Shown: piece by piece, positions 43,757 through 52,062 of the stretch
Layout: the number at the start of each line of letters is the position of its first letter
How positions within the stretch are numbered: the stretch's first letter is position 1
DNA from: CAVVKW01 sp963749035
GTDB taxonomy: Bacteria > Verrucomicrobiota > Verrucomicrobiia > Chthoniobacterales > JAATET01
Direction of reading: 5' to 3'
Assembly (NCBI GenBank): GCA_963749035.1
Contig: CAVVKW010000004.1
Location: forward strand, 496,001-560,000
DNA: 64,000 nucleotides
The notes under the pieces: generated by a model
What the model was told of the DNA's origin: nothing
Database searches by the model: none
What the model saw: the letters and a program-made list of their open reading frames with translations, nothing else
Position numbers and translations under genes: made by a program

Positions 43757-44626
43757 ATGAATTGGCTTCGGGTAACAGCGTTTCTGATCGTGCTTGCCAC
43801 TCCTGCCGCGCTGGCGGACGAGTGGGAGGTCTTGGAGGATTGTCGATTGGTGCGTGGCGCTTACGCGGACGGCGATAGCTTCCACGTGTCCCACCGGGGA
43901 AAGGATTACATTTTCCGATTTTACTTCGTCGATACCCCGGAGACGGATCGGCAGATCCCGAGTCGGGTGCGGGAGCAGGCGGAACACTTCGGGGTGGACG
44001 AGGATGCCGTGCTCGAATTTGGAGACGTTGCGGCAGAGTTCACGGCGGCTGCTTTGCGTGGACGCTCCTTCACGGTCCACACGCAGTGGGAGGACGCGCG
44101 GGGTGCCAGTCGACAGCCACGTTATTACGCGCACATCGTCTTCGATCGAGGCGGTGAGGAGATCAACCTTGCCAATGAACTCGTGGCGAACGGTCTTGCG
44201 CGGTCCTACGGAATGAGAGGCGCGCCGCCCGAGTGGCCCGCGAGCGGGCGGATTGAGCAGCAGCTCGATTTGCTGGAGGGACGGGCGCGCCGGGGGAAGG
44301 TGGGAATCTACGGGCGCGATCCACGTCGGGTTGGTCGAGCGGAACCAACGCCGACCCCCTGGCGGATCGACGCACTGCAGAGCGAGGGCCAATCCAGTGA
44401 GGTCTCGTCTCAGGCCGGATTACCGGGAGTGGGGGTCAGTTCATCGGGACGGATCTCGGTGAATGCAGCGGACGCCGATACCCTCGAAACCGTGCCCGGA
44501 GTCGGACCGGTGATCGCTGGACGCATCATTGACGCCCGACCATTTGATTCAATCGAGGATCTGCGAAGGGTGAAAGGAATCGGAGCGGCGACGCTCGACC
44601 GGATGCGGGGCAGCATCGGGCTTTGA
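43757..44626 (+). CDS. Secreted thermonuclease fused to helix-hairpin-helix domain
   Basis: 289 residues. A signal peptide (VTAFLIVLATPAALA) precedes an SNase-like OB domain (about 25-185): GAYADGDSFHV, FRFYFVDTPETD (catalytic Arg and Glu), RQPRYYAHIVFD with the second catalytic Arg, and EINLANELVANGLAR. After a linker, residues about 230-288 form a ComEA-type (HhH)2 unit: SVNAADADTLETVPGVGPVIAGRIID and LRRVKGIGAATLDRM. The HhH unit probably anchors the nuclease on DNA. Extracellular DNA degradation or processing for uptake are both plausible. Confidence 0.87.
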   Translation: MNWLRVTAFLIVLATPAALADEWEVLEDCRLVRGAYADGDSFHVSHRGKDYIFRFYFVDTPETDRQIPSRVREQAEHFGVDEDAVLEFGDVAAEFTAAALRGRSFTVHTQWEDARGASRQPRYYAHIVFDRGGEEINLANELVANGLARSYGMRGAPPEWPASGRIEQQLDLLEGRARRGKVGIYGRDPRRVGRAEPTPTPWRIDALQSEGQSSEVSSQAGLPGVGVSSSGRISVNAADADTLETVPGVGPVIAGRIIDARPFDSIEDLRRVKGIGAATLDRMRGSIGL

Positions 44627-44914
44627 CCGGGACATTGCCGGATCAGACCAAGTCTCGCCAACGCCGGACTCCGCCGGCGGAGGACGCGCAGCATCCGGTC
44701 GCGTTCCGGAGTCATTCCGCAGGCCAATGGAATCGAGGCGATACGAAGTCCCGCGATGGCCGTCGAATCAGACTGGAAAATCGACGCCATCCAGCGGGAG
44801 AACCGGGAATACGGGCGGACGTTCGCGGAACCTGGTGGGCGTTCCCGACCGCGCAAGGAAGATGGTGACAGCCGGTGTCCTGCGAGGCCGAGTGAAGACT
44901 ACCGAGAGGCCGCG
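44627..44914. other. Intergenic, no supported gene
   Basis: About 290 bases between the convergent nuclease gene and the kinase fragment. Short open stretches exist in several frames, but none has a ribosome site or a recognisable protein pattern. No U-tract terminator was seen. Confidence 0.4.
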
Positions 44915-46474
44915 TTATTTCGGCGCGCGTCCTGGCGTCCGCTCCGTGCCGATTGCTTCCAGGAGCAGAGTGGGCTCGACGGGCTTCACGAGGTGGAGGT
45001 CGAAACCGGATTTTTCGGTCTGCTCGAGGGCGGCTTCGTGGCCATATCCAGTCATCGCAATCAAGACCACCTTCGCCAGTTCGCGTGAGCCACGGACGGC
45101 CTTCGCGACGGCAAAACCATCGAGCTCCGGCATACCGAGATCGAGGAGAATGACGTCGGGCTGATATTGCTTAACGACTTTGAGACCGGCCTTGCCGCCG
45201 GAAGCGGTGCGCACATCGTGGCCTTCTCCGCGGAGGAGCATGGCGGTGCTTTCGAGAGCGTCGTTGTTGTCGTCGATGACGAGCACGCGCTTTGGCGGGA
45301 TCGGACCGTGGGAGGAGTCTCTCGTGGCGTTCGTATCCCCGTCTGCTACGGTGATCGGAAGGCGAATGATGAACCTGGTGCCCTGGTTGGCGCCTTCGCT
45401 TTCGACGCGAATCGTGCCGCCGTGCATTTCGACGAGGGTGCGAACGAGGGTGAGCCCGATTCCCAAGCCGCCGCCGGAGCGGGAAGTGGAGTTGTCTCCC
45501 TGAAGAAACAGCTCGAAGATGCGGGGGAGGAGCTGGGGATCGATCCCGATACCCTGATCGCTGACCGTGATCTCGACCACTTGTTCGCCCGGAGTCACGG
45601 TGACCGAGATCGTGTTCGGGCCGTCGGAGAACTTGCTGGCGTTGTGAATCAGATTCGAGACGACTTGAACGAGCCGAACCTTGTCGCCGAACACGCGGAT
45701 CTCGTCGTCAGGAAGGTGAGACGTCAACGTGTGGCCGGCGGAATCGATCGATTCCGTGTGAGCTTCGACCGCCTCGCGGACGACGCTTGAGATGAGGACC
45801 GACTCGCGCCGAAGTTCGACGCGGCCCATGCTGACCCGCGAAACGTCGAGGAGGTCGTCGAGCAGGCGGACCATGTGGCCGATTTGCCGTTCCATCATCA
45901 CGCCGACGTTGGCCAGATCGTTGTTGCCGTTGCTCGCCCCGCGGAGGGCAGCCACGGCGAAGCGGAGCGGGGTGAGGGGATTGCGAAGCTCGTGCGCGAG
46001 CATCGCAAGAAATTCGTCCTTCCGGCGGTCCGCCTCTTCCAGCGCGCTTTCGAAGCGGTCGCGATTGAGCGAAGCGGTGATCAGGGCGGACACCCTCTGA
46101 ACAAAGTCGACTTCGTCCGAGGTGAAGCGCCGGGGAACTCGTGAATGGGCGCCGAATACACCGAAGTGACGATCCAGTGAGACGCCCATGATGATGACGC
46201 TGATGCCGCTCCGAATGTTGTGCTCGCTCAGTAGAGAGGGAGCGTCGAAACGTTCCTCCTTCGTGAGATCGGAGACCATGACGGCGGAATCGCTGCTGAG
46301 CGTGAAACCGGCCTGACTCTCGGCGGAATTTCGGATGTGTCTGGAGCCAATGACGCCCGAGTCCCAGCCGTGCCCAGAGATCAGACTAAATTCGGTCTCG
46401 TCCTCGGAGAGTTCGAGGACCTTGGTCAGCTCAACGTCGAGAGCCTTCGCGACGACCATCACGGCTTCGTCCAT
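44915..46474 (-). CDS. GAF-histidine kinase-receiver part of a split hybrid kinase
   Basis: 519 residues. GAF domain (about 1-125), HisKA box MLAHELRNPLTPLRF with the His near 158, HATPase boxes NLIHNASKF, VSDQGIGID and GGGLGIGLTLVRTL, and a receiver domain (VLVIDDNNDALES, phospho-Asp in LLDLGMPELD near 443, Lys in LVKPVEP). The frame continues upstream through a TAA at 46483-46481 into the normal pre-GAF helix (LAGLAASALEM), so the start at the ATG 46474 cuts the first helix of the GAF domain. It is one of four collinear pieces from 49474 to 44915. Confidence 0.85.
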   Translation of the reverse strand: MDEAVMVVAKALDVELTKVLELSEDETEFSLISGHGWDSGVIGSRHIRNSAESQAGFTLSSDSAVMVSDLTKEERFDAPSLLSEHNIRSGISVIIMGVSLDRHFGVFGAHSRVPRRFTSDEVDFVQRVSALITASLNRDRFESALEEADRRKDEFLAMLAHELRNPLTPLRFAVAALRGASNGNNDLANVGVMMERQIGHMVRLLDDLLDVSRVSMGRVELRRESVLISSVVREAVEAHTESIDSAGHTLTSHLPDDEIRVFGDKVRLVQVVSNLIHNASKFSDGPNTISVTVTPGEQVVEITVSDQGIGIDPQLLPRIFELFLQGDNSTSRSGGGLGIGLTLVRTLVEMHGGTIRVESEGANQGTRFIIRLPITVADGDTNATRDSSHGPIPPKRVLVIDDNNDALESTAMLLRGEGHDVRTASGGKAGLKVVKQYQPDVILLDLGMPELDGFAVAKAVRGSRELAKVVLIAMTGYGHEAALEQTEKSGFDLHLVKPVEPTLLLEAIGTERTPGRAPK

Positions 46475-46480
46475 GAGCTC

Positions 46481-46540
46481 TTACGACGAGCGCATTTCCA
46501 GAGCGCTGGCCGCCAGTCCCGCGAGCGCGTCGCGGCGCAT
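46481..46540 (-). other. 19-codon linker fragment between two in-frame stops
   Basis: Between the TGA at 46552-46550 and the TAA at 46483-46481 the same frame reads LEV then MRRDALAGLAASALEMRSS. The middle matches the signalling helix that normally joins a PAS domain to a GAF domain. It could be translated as a 19-residue peptide from the ATG at 46540, but is more sensibly read as a linker stranded between two stop codons. Confidence 0.6.
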
Positions 46541-46549
46541 GACTTCGAG

Positions 46550-46912
46550 TCAGCTGGCTTCCTGCACGCGGACTTGATCGCTCACGTCGACGACCATCAC
46601 GTAGAACCCGGTGACCTCGCCTTCGAGGGAGCGGTGGGGAATGTATTCCGCCCAGACGTCGCGGGCACCGCCGTGGCGGTATCGTAATTGAGAGTGGTAA
46701 CTGATTGGATTGCCGGAAAGGACGCTTTGGATGCGCGGTTGGACGACCTCGTAAGCTTCGTCACCGACAACTTCGTGGACGGTGCGACCGATGATTTCCT
46801 CCGGCTTTAGACCGAACCACTTTTCGTATTGGCCGTTGACGAATTGGTATTCTTCCGCCGCGTTACAGTAGGCGAACAGGACCGGCATGGAGTCGGCCAT
46901 GCGCCGGATCAT
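46550..46912 (-). CDS. Isolated PAS domain, part of a split hybrid kinase
   Basis: 120 residues, a single complete PAS fold: IRRMADSMPVLFAYCNAAEEYQF is the start, then NGQYEKWFGLKPEEIIGRT, RYRHGGARDVWAEYIP and GFYVMVVDVSDQVRVQEAS. It begins with an ATG two codons after the TAA ending the CheB/CheR part, in the same frame, and ends in TGA just after the PAS C-terminal strand, where a signalling helix should follow. A GGAGGA stretch lies about 20 bases before the ATG, rather far for an ideal ribosome site. It could work as a separate subunit or be made by readthrough. Confidence 0.75.
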   Translation of the reverse strand: MIRRMADSMPVLFAYCNAAEEYQFVNGQYEKWFGLKPEEIIGRTVHEVVGDEAYEVVQPRIQSVLSGNPISYHSQLRYRHGGARDVWAEYIPHRSLEGEVTGFYVMVVDVSDQVRVQEAS

Positions 46913-46918
46913 CGCGTG

Positions 46919-49474
46919 TTAGCGGGTGGCTTCCTCCTCCGCCCGCTTCACCATCGAGACGTCGAGGAAGGTCACGACCACTCCGTCGATCACGTCGTCC
47001 AGCGTCCGGTAGGGGCGGACCTGCATGAGATAGTCGGAGCCGGTTTCTTCGACCCGGACTTCGCGTTCGACGGGAACGAGTGATTCCATGACCTGCTCGA
47101 AATCGGAGACAAGATTCTCGCCGGAGAGGCGGGAAGAAATGTCGGCGATGCCGCGACCGACGTCGGCGTCGATCAGCCGGAAGACGGCGGTCGTGGCCGG
47201 GGTGAAGCGTTTGACCTTGAGGTCGCGATCGAGAAAGAGGGTCGCGACGCGGGTGCTGTCGAAGAGGTTTTTGAGATCGGAATTCGTGCGGTCCAATTCC
47301 GCCACCTTGTTCTGAAGTTCGTCGTTAACGGTGCTGAGCTCTTCGTTGACTGACTGCAGTTCCTCCTTGGAGGTTTGGAGTTCTTCGTTGGCGGACTGGA
47401 GCTCCTCGTTGATGGAAAGAAGCTCCTCGTTCGAGCTTTTGAGTTCCTCGTTGGCGGACTCGAGCTGCTCGATCGTCATCTGCAGCTCCTCGCGAGTCGC
47501 CCGCAGTTCCTCCTCCAGCTGACTGGCCACGGCTTCGTCTCCCGGGTGGGCGATGGAGACCTGCGTATCCTCCCGCTGCTCGTGCGGTTCACTGAAGAGG
47601 ATGAGGAAGAGGTCCCACTCACGCTCAAACTCGGAAAGTGGACGGACGGTGATGTCGACGACGTATTCGCCGTCCTCCGTTTCGCCGCGCACGCCTCTGC
47701 GCGTGACGGCTGTCTCGCTCGTGGCCGCTTGGTGAAGAGCGGTGCGCAGATCCACCCGGAGTCCTCGTCGGGCCATTTGGTGAACGTTCGAAGAAGGTGC
47801 GCCAGCGGCCGGTTCGAGATACTTTCCGGTGCGACCGGAGAAATACGTGACGTCCCCGGCGGCGGTCACGACGACGCTGGTCGGGGTGTAGTGTTCGATC
47901 AGTAGTCGTTCGACCTTTCGACTCACGGTGTCCGCCGAGTCGGCACCGTTGGACTCGACGTTTGCCTGGCGGTAGGTTCGCGGTGCTCCTCGCGAAGAGA
48001 ACGTCATCGGCATTCGGCTGCCGCCTTCGCGGGCCTTGAAGATCCGGGCAGATTTTTCCACGACCTGAAACAACTCCGGCGCGCCCGCCAGATTCGCGGA
48101 AGGGCCGAGAAGCAGAGTGCCGCCGGAACGCAGGGCGTAGTGGAAAGTCGTGATGAGCTTCCGCTGGAGACCGGTCCCGAAATAGATCAACACGTTCCGG
48201 CAGGAGATCATGTCCAACGACGAAAACGGGGGATCCTTGATCAGGTTATGCGGCGAGAAGAGGATCATGTCGCGGATCACCTTGTTGACCTTGTAGGTGC
48301 CGGATTCCTTGATGAAGAAGCGCTGGAGACGCTCTGGACTGATCTGATCGACGATGCCCTCCGGGTAGCGGCCCTCGCGTGCCGTCGCCAGCGCCCTTTC
48401 GTCGATGTCGGTGGCGAAGATTTGAACCTTCGGACGGGTTTTTGCTTCCTTGAGGCGCTCTTGGAAAAGTATCGCCAGGGTGTAGGCTTCTTCGCCGGTG
48501 CAGCAGCCCGGCACCCAGATCCGCACGACGTCGTCGGAGGTGGCTCCCTCCAAGATGTTCACGATAATCCGCTCCGAGACGGTCTCGAAGATTTCCGGAT
48601 CGCGGAAGAAGTGGGTGACGCCGATGAGAAGTTCCTGAAACAACTGAGGAATCTCGGCCGGGTCCTCGGTCATCCGATCGATGTAGTGGTCGGAGCTCTG
48701 CGTTCCGACCAATTGCATGCGTCGCTGGACGCGTCGGCGCAGGGTCCCGCCCTTGTAGTCGGAAAAGTCGTGGCCGGTCCGATCGAACAGTAAACGGCAG
48801 ACTCGGGAGAGGCCGTCCGGTTGGATCGAGTATTCGTCGCGGTAGTCGGTGTTTTCCAGATACTGCGCGTAGCGCTTGAGCTGATCCGGCATCTTTTTGA
48901 CGGGAAGGACGGAGTCGACCATCCCGGTGGAGATCGCAGCGGTCGGCATGCCGTCGTGCTCGGCGGATTCTTGAGCGAGGACGAGGCCGCCGGCTTCCTT
49001 CACGGATTTGATGCCGAGCATTCCGTCACGTCCGGTGCCGGAGACCACGATGGCAATGGCCTTCTCTCCCTGATCGTCGGCCAAGGATCGAAAGAAGCGG
49101 TCGATCGGCATGCGATGACCGCGGGACTCGGTGGGCTCGGCGGAACGAAGATTGCCGTCCTTGATGGAAATCGTCGCGTTCGGCGAGATGACGTAAACGT
49201 GGTTTGGCTCAGCTCGCACGCCGTCGGTGATCAGGGTCACCGGCATGTCGGTGACGCGTCCGAGGAGTTCCGGCATCATCGTCTCGTGATCCGGAGCGAG
49301 GTGCTGGATGACCACGAACGACATCCCCGAATCGGCAGGCATCTCACGGAAGAAATCGGTCAACGCCTCGAGCCCTCCGGCAGACGCCCCGAGCGCGACC
49401 AACGCCGTCGGGGTCGGGTGGCCGTTGTCCTCGCCGCCGGGGACGTTTTTGGGAGTTGTTGCCTGATTCTGCAC
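46919..49474 (-). CDS. CheB-CheR fusion with coiled coil and PAS domain
   Basis: 851 residues from a GTG preceded by AAGGAAG (an ATG 54 bases upstream has no ribosome site). CheB methylesterase (about 20-205): catalytic Ser in GASAGG, His in VIQHLAPDH, Asp in GTGRDGMLG. CheR methyltransferase (about 235-490): YKGGTLRRRVQRRM, SAM loop VPGCCTGEEAYTLAI, ISCRNVLIYF. Then a long NEEL-repeat coiled coil (about 640-730) and a PAS domain ending AEEEATR at TAA. It is the usual sensory array of this family, which normally continues into PAS and kinase domains, found here in the next three in-frame segments. It would modify a receptor-like partner by methylation; no mcp gene lies nearby. Confidence 0.88.
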   Translation of the reverse strand: MQNQATTPKNVPGGEDNGHPTPTALVALGASAGGLEALTDFFREMPADSGMSFVVIQHLAPDHETMMPELLGRVTDMPVTLITDGVRAEPNHVYVISPNATISIKDGNLRSAEPTESRGHRMPIDRFFRSLADDQGEKAIAIVVSGTGRDGMLGIKSVKEAGGLVLAQESAEHDGMPTAAISTGMVDSVLPVKKMPDQLKRYAQYLENTDYRDEYSIQPDGLSRVCRLLFDRTGHDFSDYKGGTLRRRVQRRMQLVGTQSSDHYIDRMTEDPAEIPQLFQELLIGVTHFFRDPEIFETVSERIIVNILEGATSDDVVRIWVPGCCTGEEAYTLAILFQERLKEAKTRPKVQIFATDIDERALATAREGRYPEGIVDQISPERLQRFFIKESGTYKVNKVIRDMILFSPHNLIKDPPFSSLDMISCRNVLIYFGTGLQRKLITTFHYALRSGGTLLLGPSANLAGAPELFQVVEKSARIFKAREGGSRMPMTFSSRGAPRTYRQANVESNGADSADTVSRKVERLLIEHYTPTSVVVTAAGDVTYFSGRTGKYLEPAAGAPSSNVHQMARRGLRVDLRTALHQAATSETAVTRRGVRGETEDGEYVVDITVRPLSEFEREWDLFLILFSEPHEQREDTQVSIAHPGDEAVASQLEEELRATREELQMTIEQLESANEELKSSNEELLSINEELQSANEELQTSKEELQSVNEELSTVNDELQNKVAELDRTNSDLKNLFDSTRVATLFLDRDLKVKRFTPATTAVFRLIDADVGRGIADISSRLSGENLVSDFEQVMESLVPVEREVRVEETGSDYLMQVRPYRTLDDVIDGVVVTFLDVSMVKRAEEEATR

Positions 49475-49654
49475 GGGTCTTCCTTCGCTAAACGCACGAG
49501 ACGTTAACCTGTCTGCCGGATGGAGCATAGGGTTACCTGATGAGATTTGCGAAAAATGACGATCACGCAAGTCTCGTCGAAATTTTTGGCGGAAGATCTC
49601 CACGAAAACACCCTTTACACCCCTGGCGCTCGTCGCCGACTCTCTCCCGCTCAC

Positions 49655-50956
49655 ATGGAACGAATCGGCATTGGAATCGCGGGCTTTGGCACCGTCGGAG
49701 CGGGGGTTTACAAGAACCTCGAAGCCAACCGTGCCTTGATCGCGGAGCGGGCGGGAGCGGAGTTTGACGTCCGGCGGATCGTCGTGCGAGACCTGGAGAA
49801 AGCGCGCGACGTGAGCGCTCCGAAGGACTTGTTTTCGACGAATCTTGGCGACTTGATCACGGACGATTCGGTTCAGATCGTCGTCGAATTGATCGGTGGG
49901 ACGGACGTTGCTTTGGATTTCGTTCGCGACGCGATCGCGGCTGGCAAGACGATCGTGACGGGGAACAAGGCGCTGCTGGCGGAGCACGGGGCGGAGTTGT
50001 TTCATCTGGCGAGCGAGGCGCGGGTGCCCATCCTCTACGAAGCGGCGGTGGCCGGCGGGATTCCAATCATCAAGGCCGTGCGGGAATCCTTCATCGGAAA
50101 TCGCTTTACGGTGATGCAGGGGATCCTGAATGGAACGAGTAATTACATCCTGACCGAGATGGCGGACGGGACGTGCGATTTTCCGACGGTGCTGGCCGAA
50201 GCGCAGCGGCTGGGATACGCCGAGGCCGATCCGGCGTTCGACGTGAACGGCTGGGATGCCGCTCACAAGACGCTGATCTTGGCGGCGCTCGCCTACGGGT
50301 TTTGGATCAAGCCCGAGGAGATTCGCGTTGAGGGCATCGAGTCCATCACGGCGGAGGATAACGTTTTTGCGAAGCAGCTCGGCTACGCGATCAAACTGCT
50401 CGCCACGATCAAGATCGACGACGAAGACGCCGTCGAAGTGCGGGTGAGCCCGACGTTGATCCCGGCGGGTCACGTGTTGGCTTCGGTAAACGGGGTGTTC
50501 AACGCGATCTGGATGCAGGGCGACATCGCCGGGGAGGCCATGTTCTCGGGCCGCGGCGCTGGGCAGGACCCGACGTCGAGCTCGGTGATCGCGGATCTCG
50601 CCGAGGCGGCGGCGGCTTTGCGGTCGCCCCGGGCCTGCTTTGGCTTCACGCCGCACGACCTTTACGGAAAGTGCAAGCCGGTCGACGACGCGGTTTCGAA
50701 ATTTTACCTTCGACTGACCGTCGAGGATCGGCCGGGCGTGCTGGCGCAGATTGCGAGCGTGTTGGGCGAGGCTGGGATTGGGATTTCGTCGGTCATCCAG
50801 CCGGAATCGACGGAGCCGGGGCCGCTGCCGTTGGTCCTCATGATCCACGACGCCGCTTACGGCGCGATGCGTCGGGCGGTGGCGGACATCGCTTCGCTGC
50901 CGTGCGTCCGTGCGGAGCCCGCGCTGCTACAGGTCGACACCCTTGACGAATCATGA
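49655..50956 (+). CDS. hom: Homoserine dehydrogenase
   Basis: 433 residues. NAD(P) domain at the N-terminus (IGIAGFGTVGAGVYKN), TGNKALLAEHG with the catalytic-site Lys, EAAVAGGIPIIKAVRE, the motif GILNGTSNYIL and, near the end, an ACT domain (DRPGVLAQIASVLGEAGIGI) for feedback by threonine. It reduces aspartate semialdehyde to homoserine. The ATG at 49655 gives MERIGIGIAGFG; a longer open stretch upstream lacks support. Its stop overlaps the thrC start (ATGA). Confidence 0.95.
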   Translation: MERIGIGIAGFGTVGAGVYKNLEANRALIAERAGAEFDVRRIVVRDLEKARDVSAPKDLFSTNLGDLITDDSVQIVVELIGGTDVALDFVRDAIAAGKTIVTGNKALLAEHGAELFHLASEARVPILYEAAVAGGIPIIKAVRESFIGNRFTVMQGILNGTSNYILTEMADGTCDFPTVLAEAQRLGYAEADPAFDVNGWDAAHKTLILAALAYGFWIKPEEIRVEGIESITAEDNVFAKQLGYAIKLLATIKIDDEDAVEVRVSPTLIPAGHVLASVNGVFNAIWMQGDIAGEAMFSGRGAGQDPTSSSVIADLAEAAAALRSPRACFGFTPHDLYGKCKPVDDAVSKFYLRLTVEDRPGVLAQIASVLGEAGIGISSVIQPESTEPGPLPLVLMIHDAAYGAMRRAVADIASLPCVRAEPALLQVDTLDES

Positions 50957-52035
50957 ACTTTGTCCCGCACGACCGCGGCGTCATCAGCCGCTATCACGAA
51001 TATCTACCGGTCAATGACGCGACGCCGGTCATTTCCCTCAACGAGGGTTCGACGCCGTTGATCTATTCGCCGCGCTTGAGTGAGCGGAGCGGACGTCGGG
51101 TGTTTCTGAAGTTCGAGGGACTGAATCCGACCGGATCGTTCAAGGACCGGGGAATGACGATGGCCGTTTCCAAAGCCGTCGAGGAGGGCGCGCACACGAT
51201 CGTCTGTGCGAGCACGGGGAACACGTCGGCGGCGGCGGCTGCCTACGCGGCGCGGGCGGGGATCCGCTGTGCGGTGCTGCTGCCCGCCGGGAAGATTGCG
51301 ATGGGCAAACTTGCCCAGGCTTTTGTTTACGGGGCGCAGGTCGTGGCGATTCGCGGAAATTTCGACGACGCGTTGAAGCTCGTCCGCGAGCTGGCGGCCG
51401 ACGGATCCGTGTCGGTGGTGAATTCCATCAACCCATTCCGGATCGCGGGGCAGAAGACGGCGGCGTTCGAGATTATCGACGAGCTTGGTGAGGCCCCGGA
51501 TCTTCACATCCTGCCGGTCGGCAACGCCGGGAACATCACCGCTTATTGGAAGGGATACCGCGAGTATCGCGACGGTGGGAAGAGCGTGAAGCTGCCGAAG
51601 ATGCTGGGCTTCCAGGCGGCGGGGTCCGCGCCAATCTTCTACGACAAGGTCGTGGAGAAGCCAGAGACTCAGGCCACGGCGATTCGGATCGGAAATCCGG
51701 CGAGCTGGTCGCAGGCGACGGAGGCGATCCGAGACTCCGGCGGCGGGATCGACGTCGTCAGCGATCAGGAAATCCTCGAGGCGCAGGCGTGGCTGGCGCA
51801 GAACGAGGGCGTTTTCGTCGAACCCGCCAGCGCGGCGTCGGTGGCCGGTCTGTTGAAGTGCGTGACGCGGCGTTGCGAGAGCTGTCCTTTTCCGGCGACG
51901 AACGAGGGCGACACGATCGTGTGCACGGTTACTGGACACGGCCTGAAGGATTCGGATACGGCGGTGCAGCACGGCGGGTTTGCACCGCAAGAGACCGAAG
52001 CCGACCTCGACTCCGTGCGCCGCGCACTGGGTTGA
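50953..52035 (+). CDS. thrC: Threonine synthase
   Basis: 360 residues, PLP enzyme converting O-phosphohomoserine to threonine. Landmarks: GSTPLIYSPRLSE, the PLP lysine in NPTGSFKDRGMT (about 59), CASTGNTSAAAAAYAARAG, the phosphate-binding PVGNAGNITAYWKGY, and late TVTGHGLKD. It is the short class without the long N-terminal domain. Translationally coupled to hom. No thrB (homoserine kinase) is in the window. Confidence 0.95.
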   Translation: MNFVPHDRGVISRYHEYLPVNDATPVISLNEGSTPLIYSPRLSERSGRRVFLKFEGLNPTGSFKDRGMTMAVSKAVEEGAHTIVCASTGNTSAAAAAYAARAGIRCAVLLPAGKIAMGKLAQAFVYGAQVVAIRGNFDDALKLVRELAADGSVSVVNSINPFRIAGQKTAAFEIIDELGEAPDLHILPVGNAGNITAYWKGYREYRDGGKSVKLPKMLGFQAAGSAPIFYDKVVEKPETQATAIRIGNPASWSQATEAIRDSGGGIDVVSDQEILEAQAWLAQNEGVFVEPASAASVAGLLKCVTRRCESCPFPATNEGDTIVCTVTGHGLKDSDTAVQHGGFAPQETEADLDSVRRALG

Positions 52036-52062
52036 TTTATTCTTCCCCACGAGGAGACCCGG

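Noticed and set aside
44623..44868. Short plus-strand frame after the secreted nuclease
   Set aside because: No ribosome site, no family resemblance and Arg/Pro-biased composition typical of non-coding GC-rich DNA.
44915..46921. Stop-codon reassignment as explanation of the split kinases
   Set aside because: TAA, TGA and TAG all occur as in-frame interruptions, and all three are also used as normal stops at gene ends in this window.
49529..50848. Extension of the CheB/CheR frame far upstream, opposite hom
   Set aside because: The extension is antisense to homoserine dehydrogenase, Arg-rich and without homology; the GTG at 49474 has a good ribosome site and starts just before the CheB domain.
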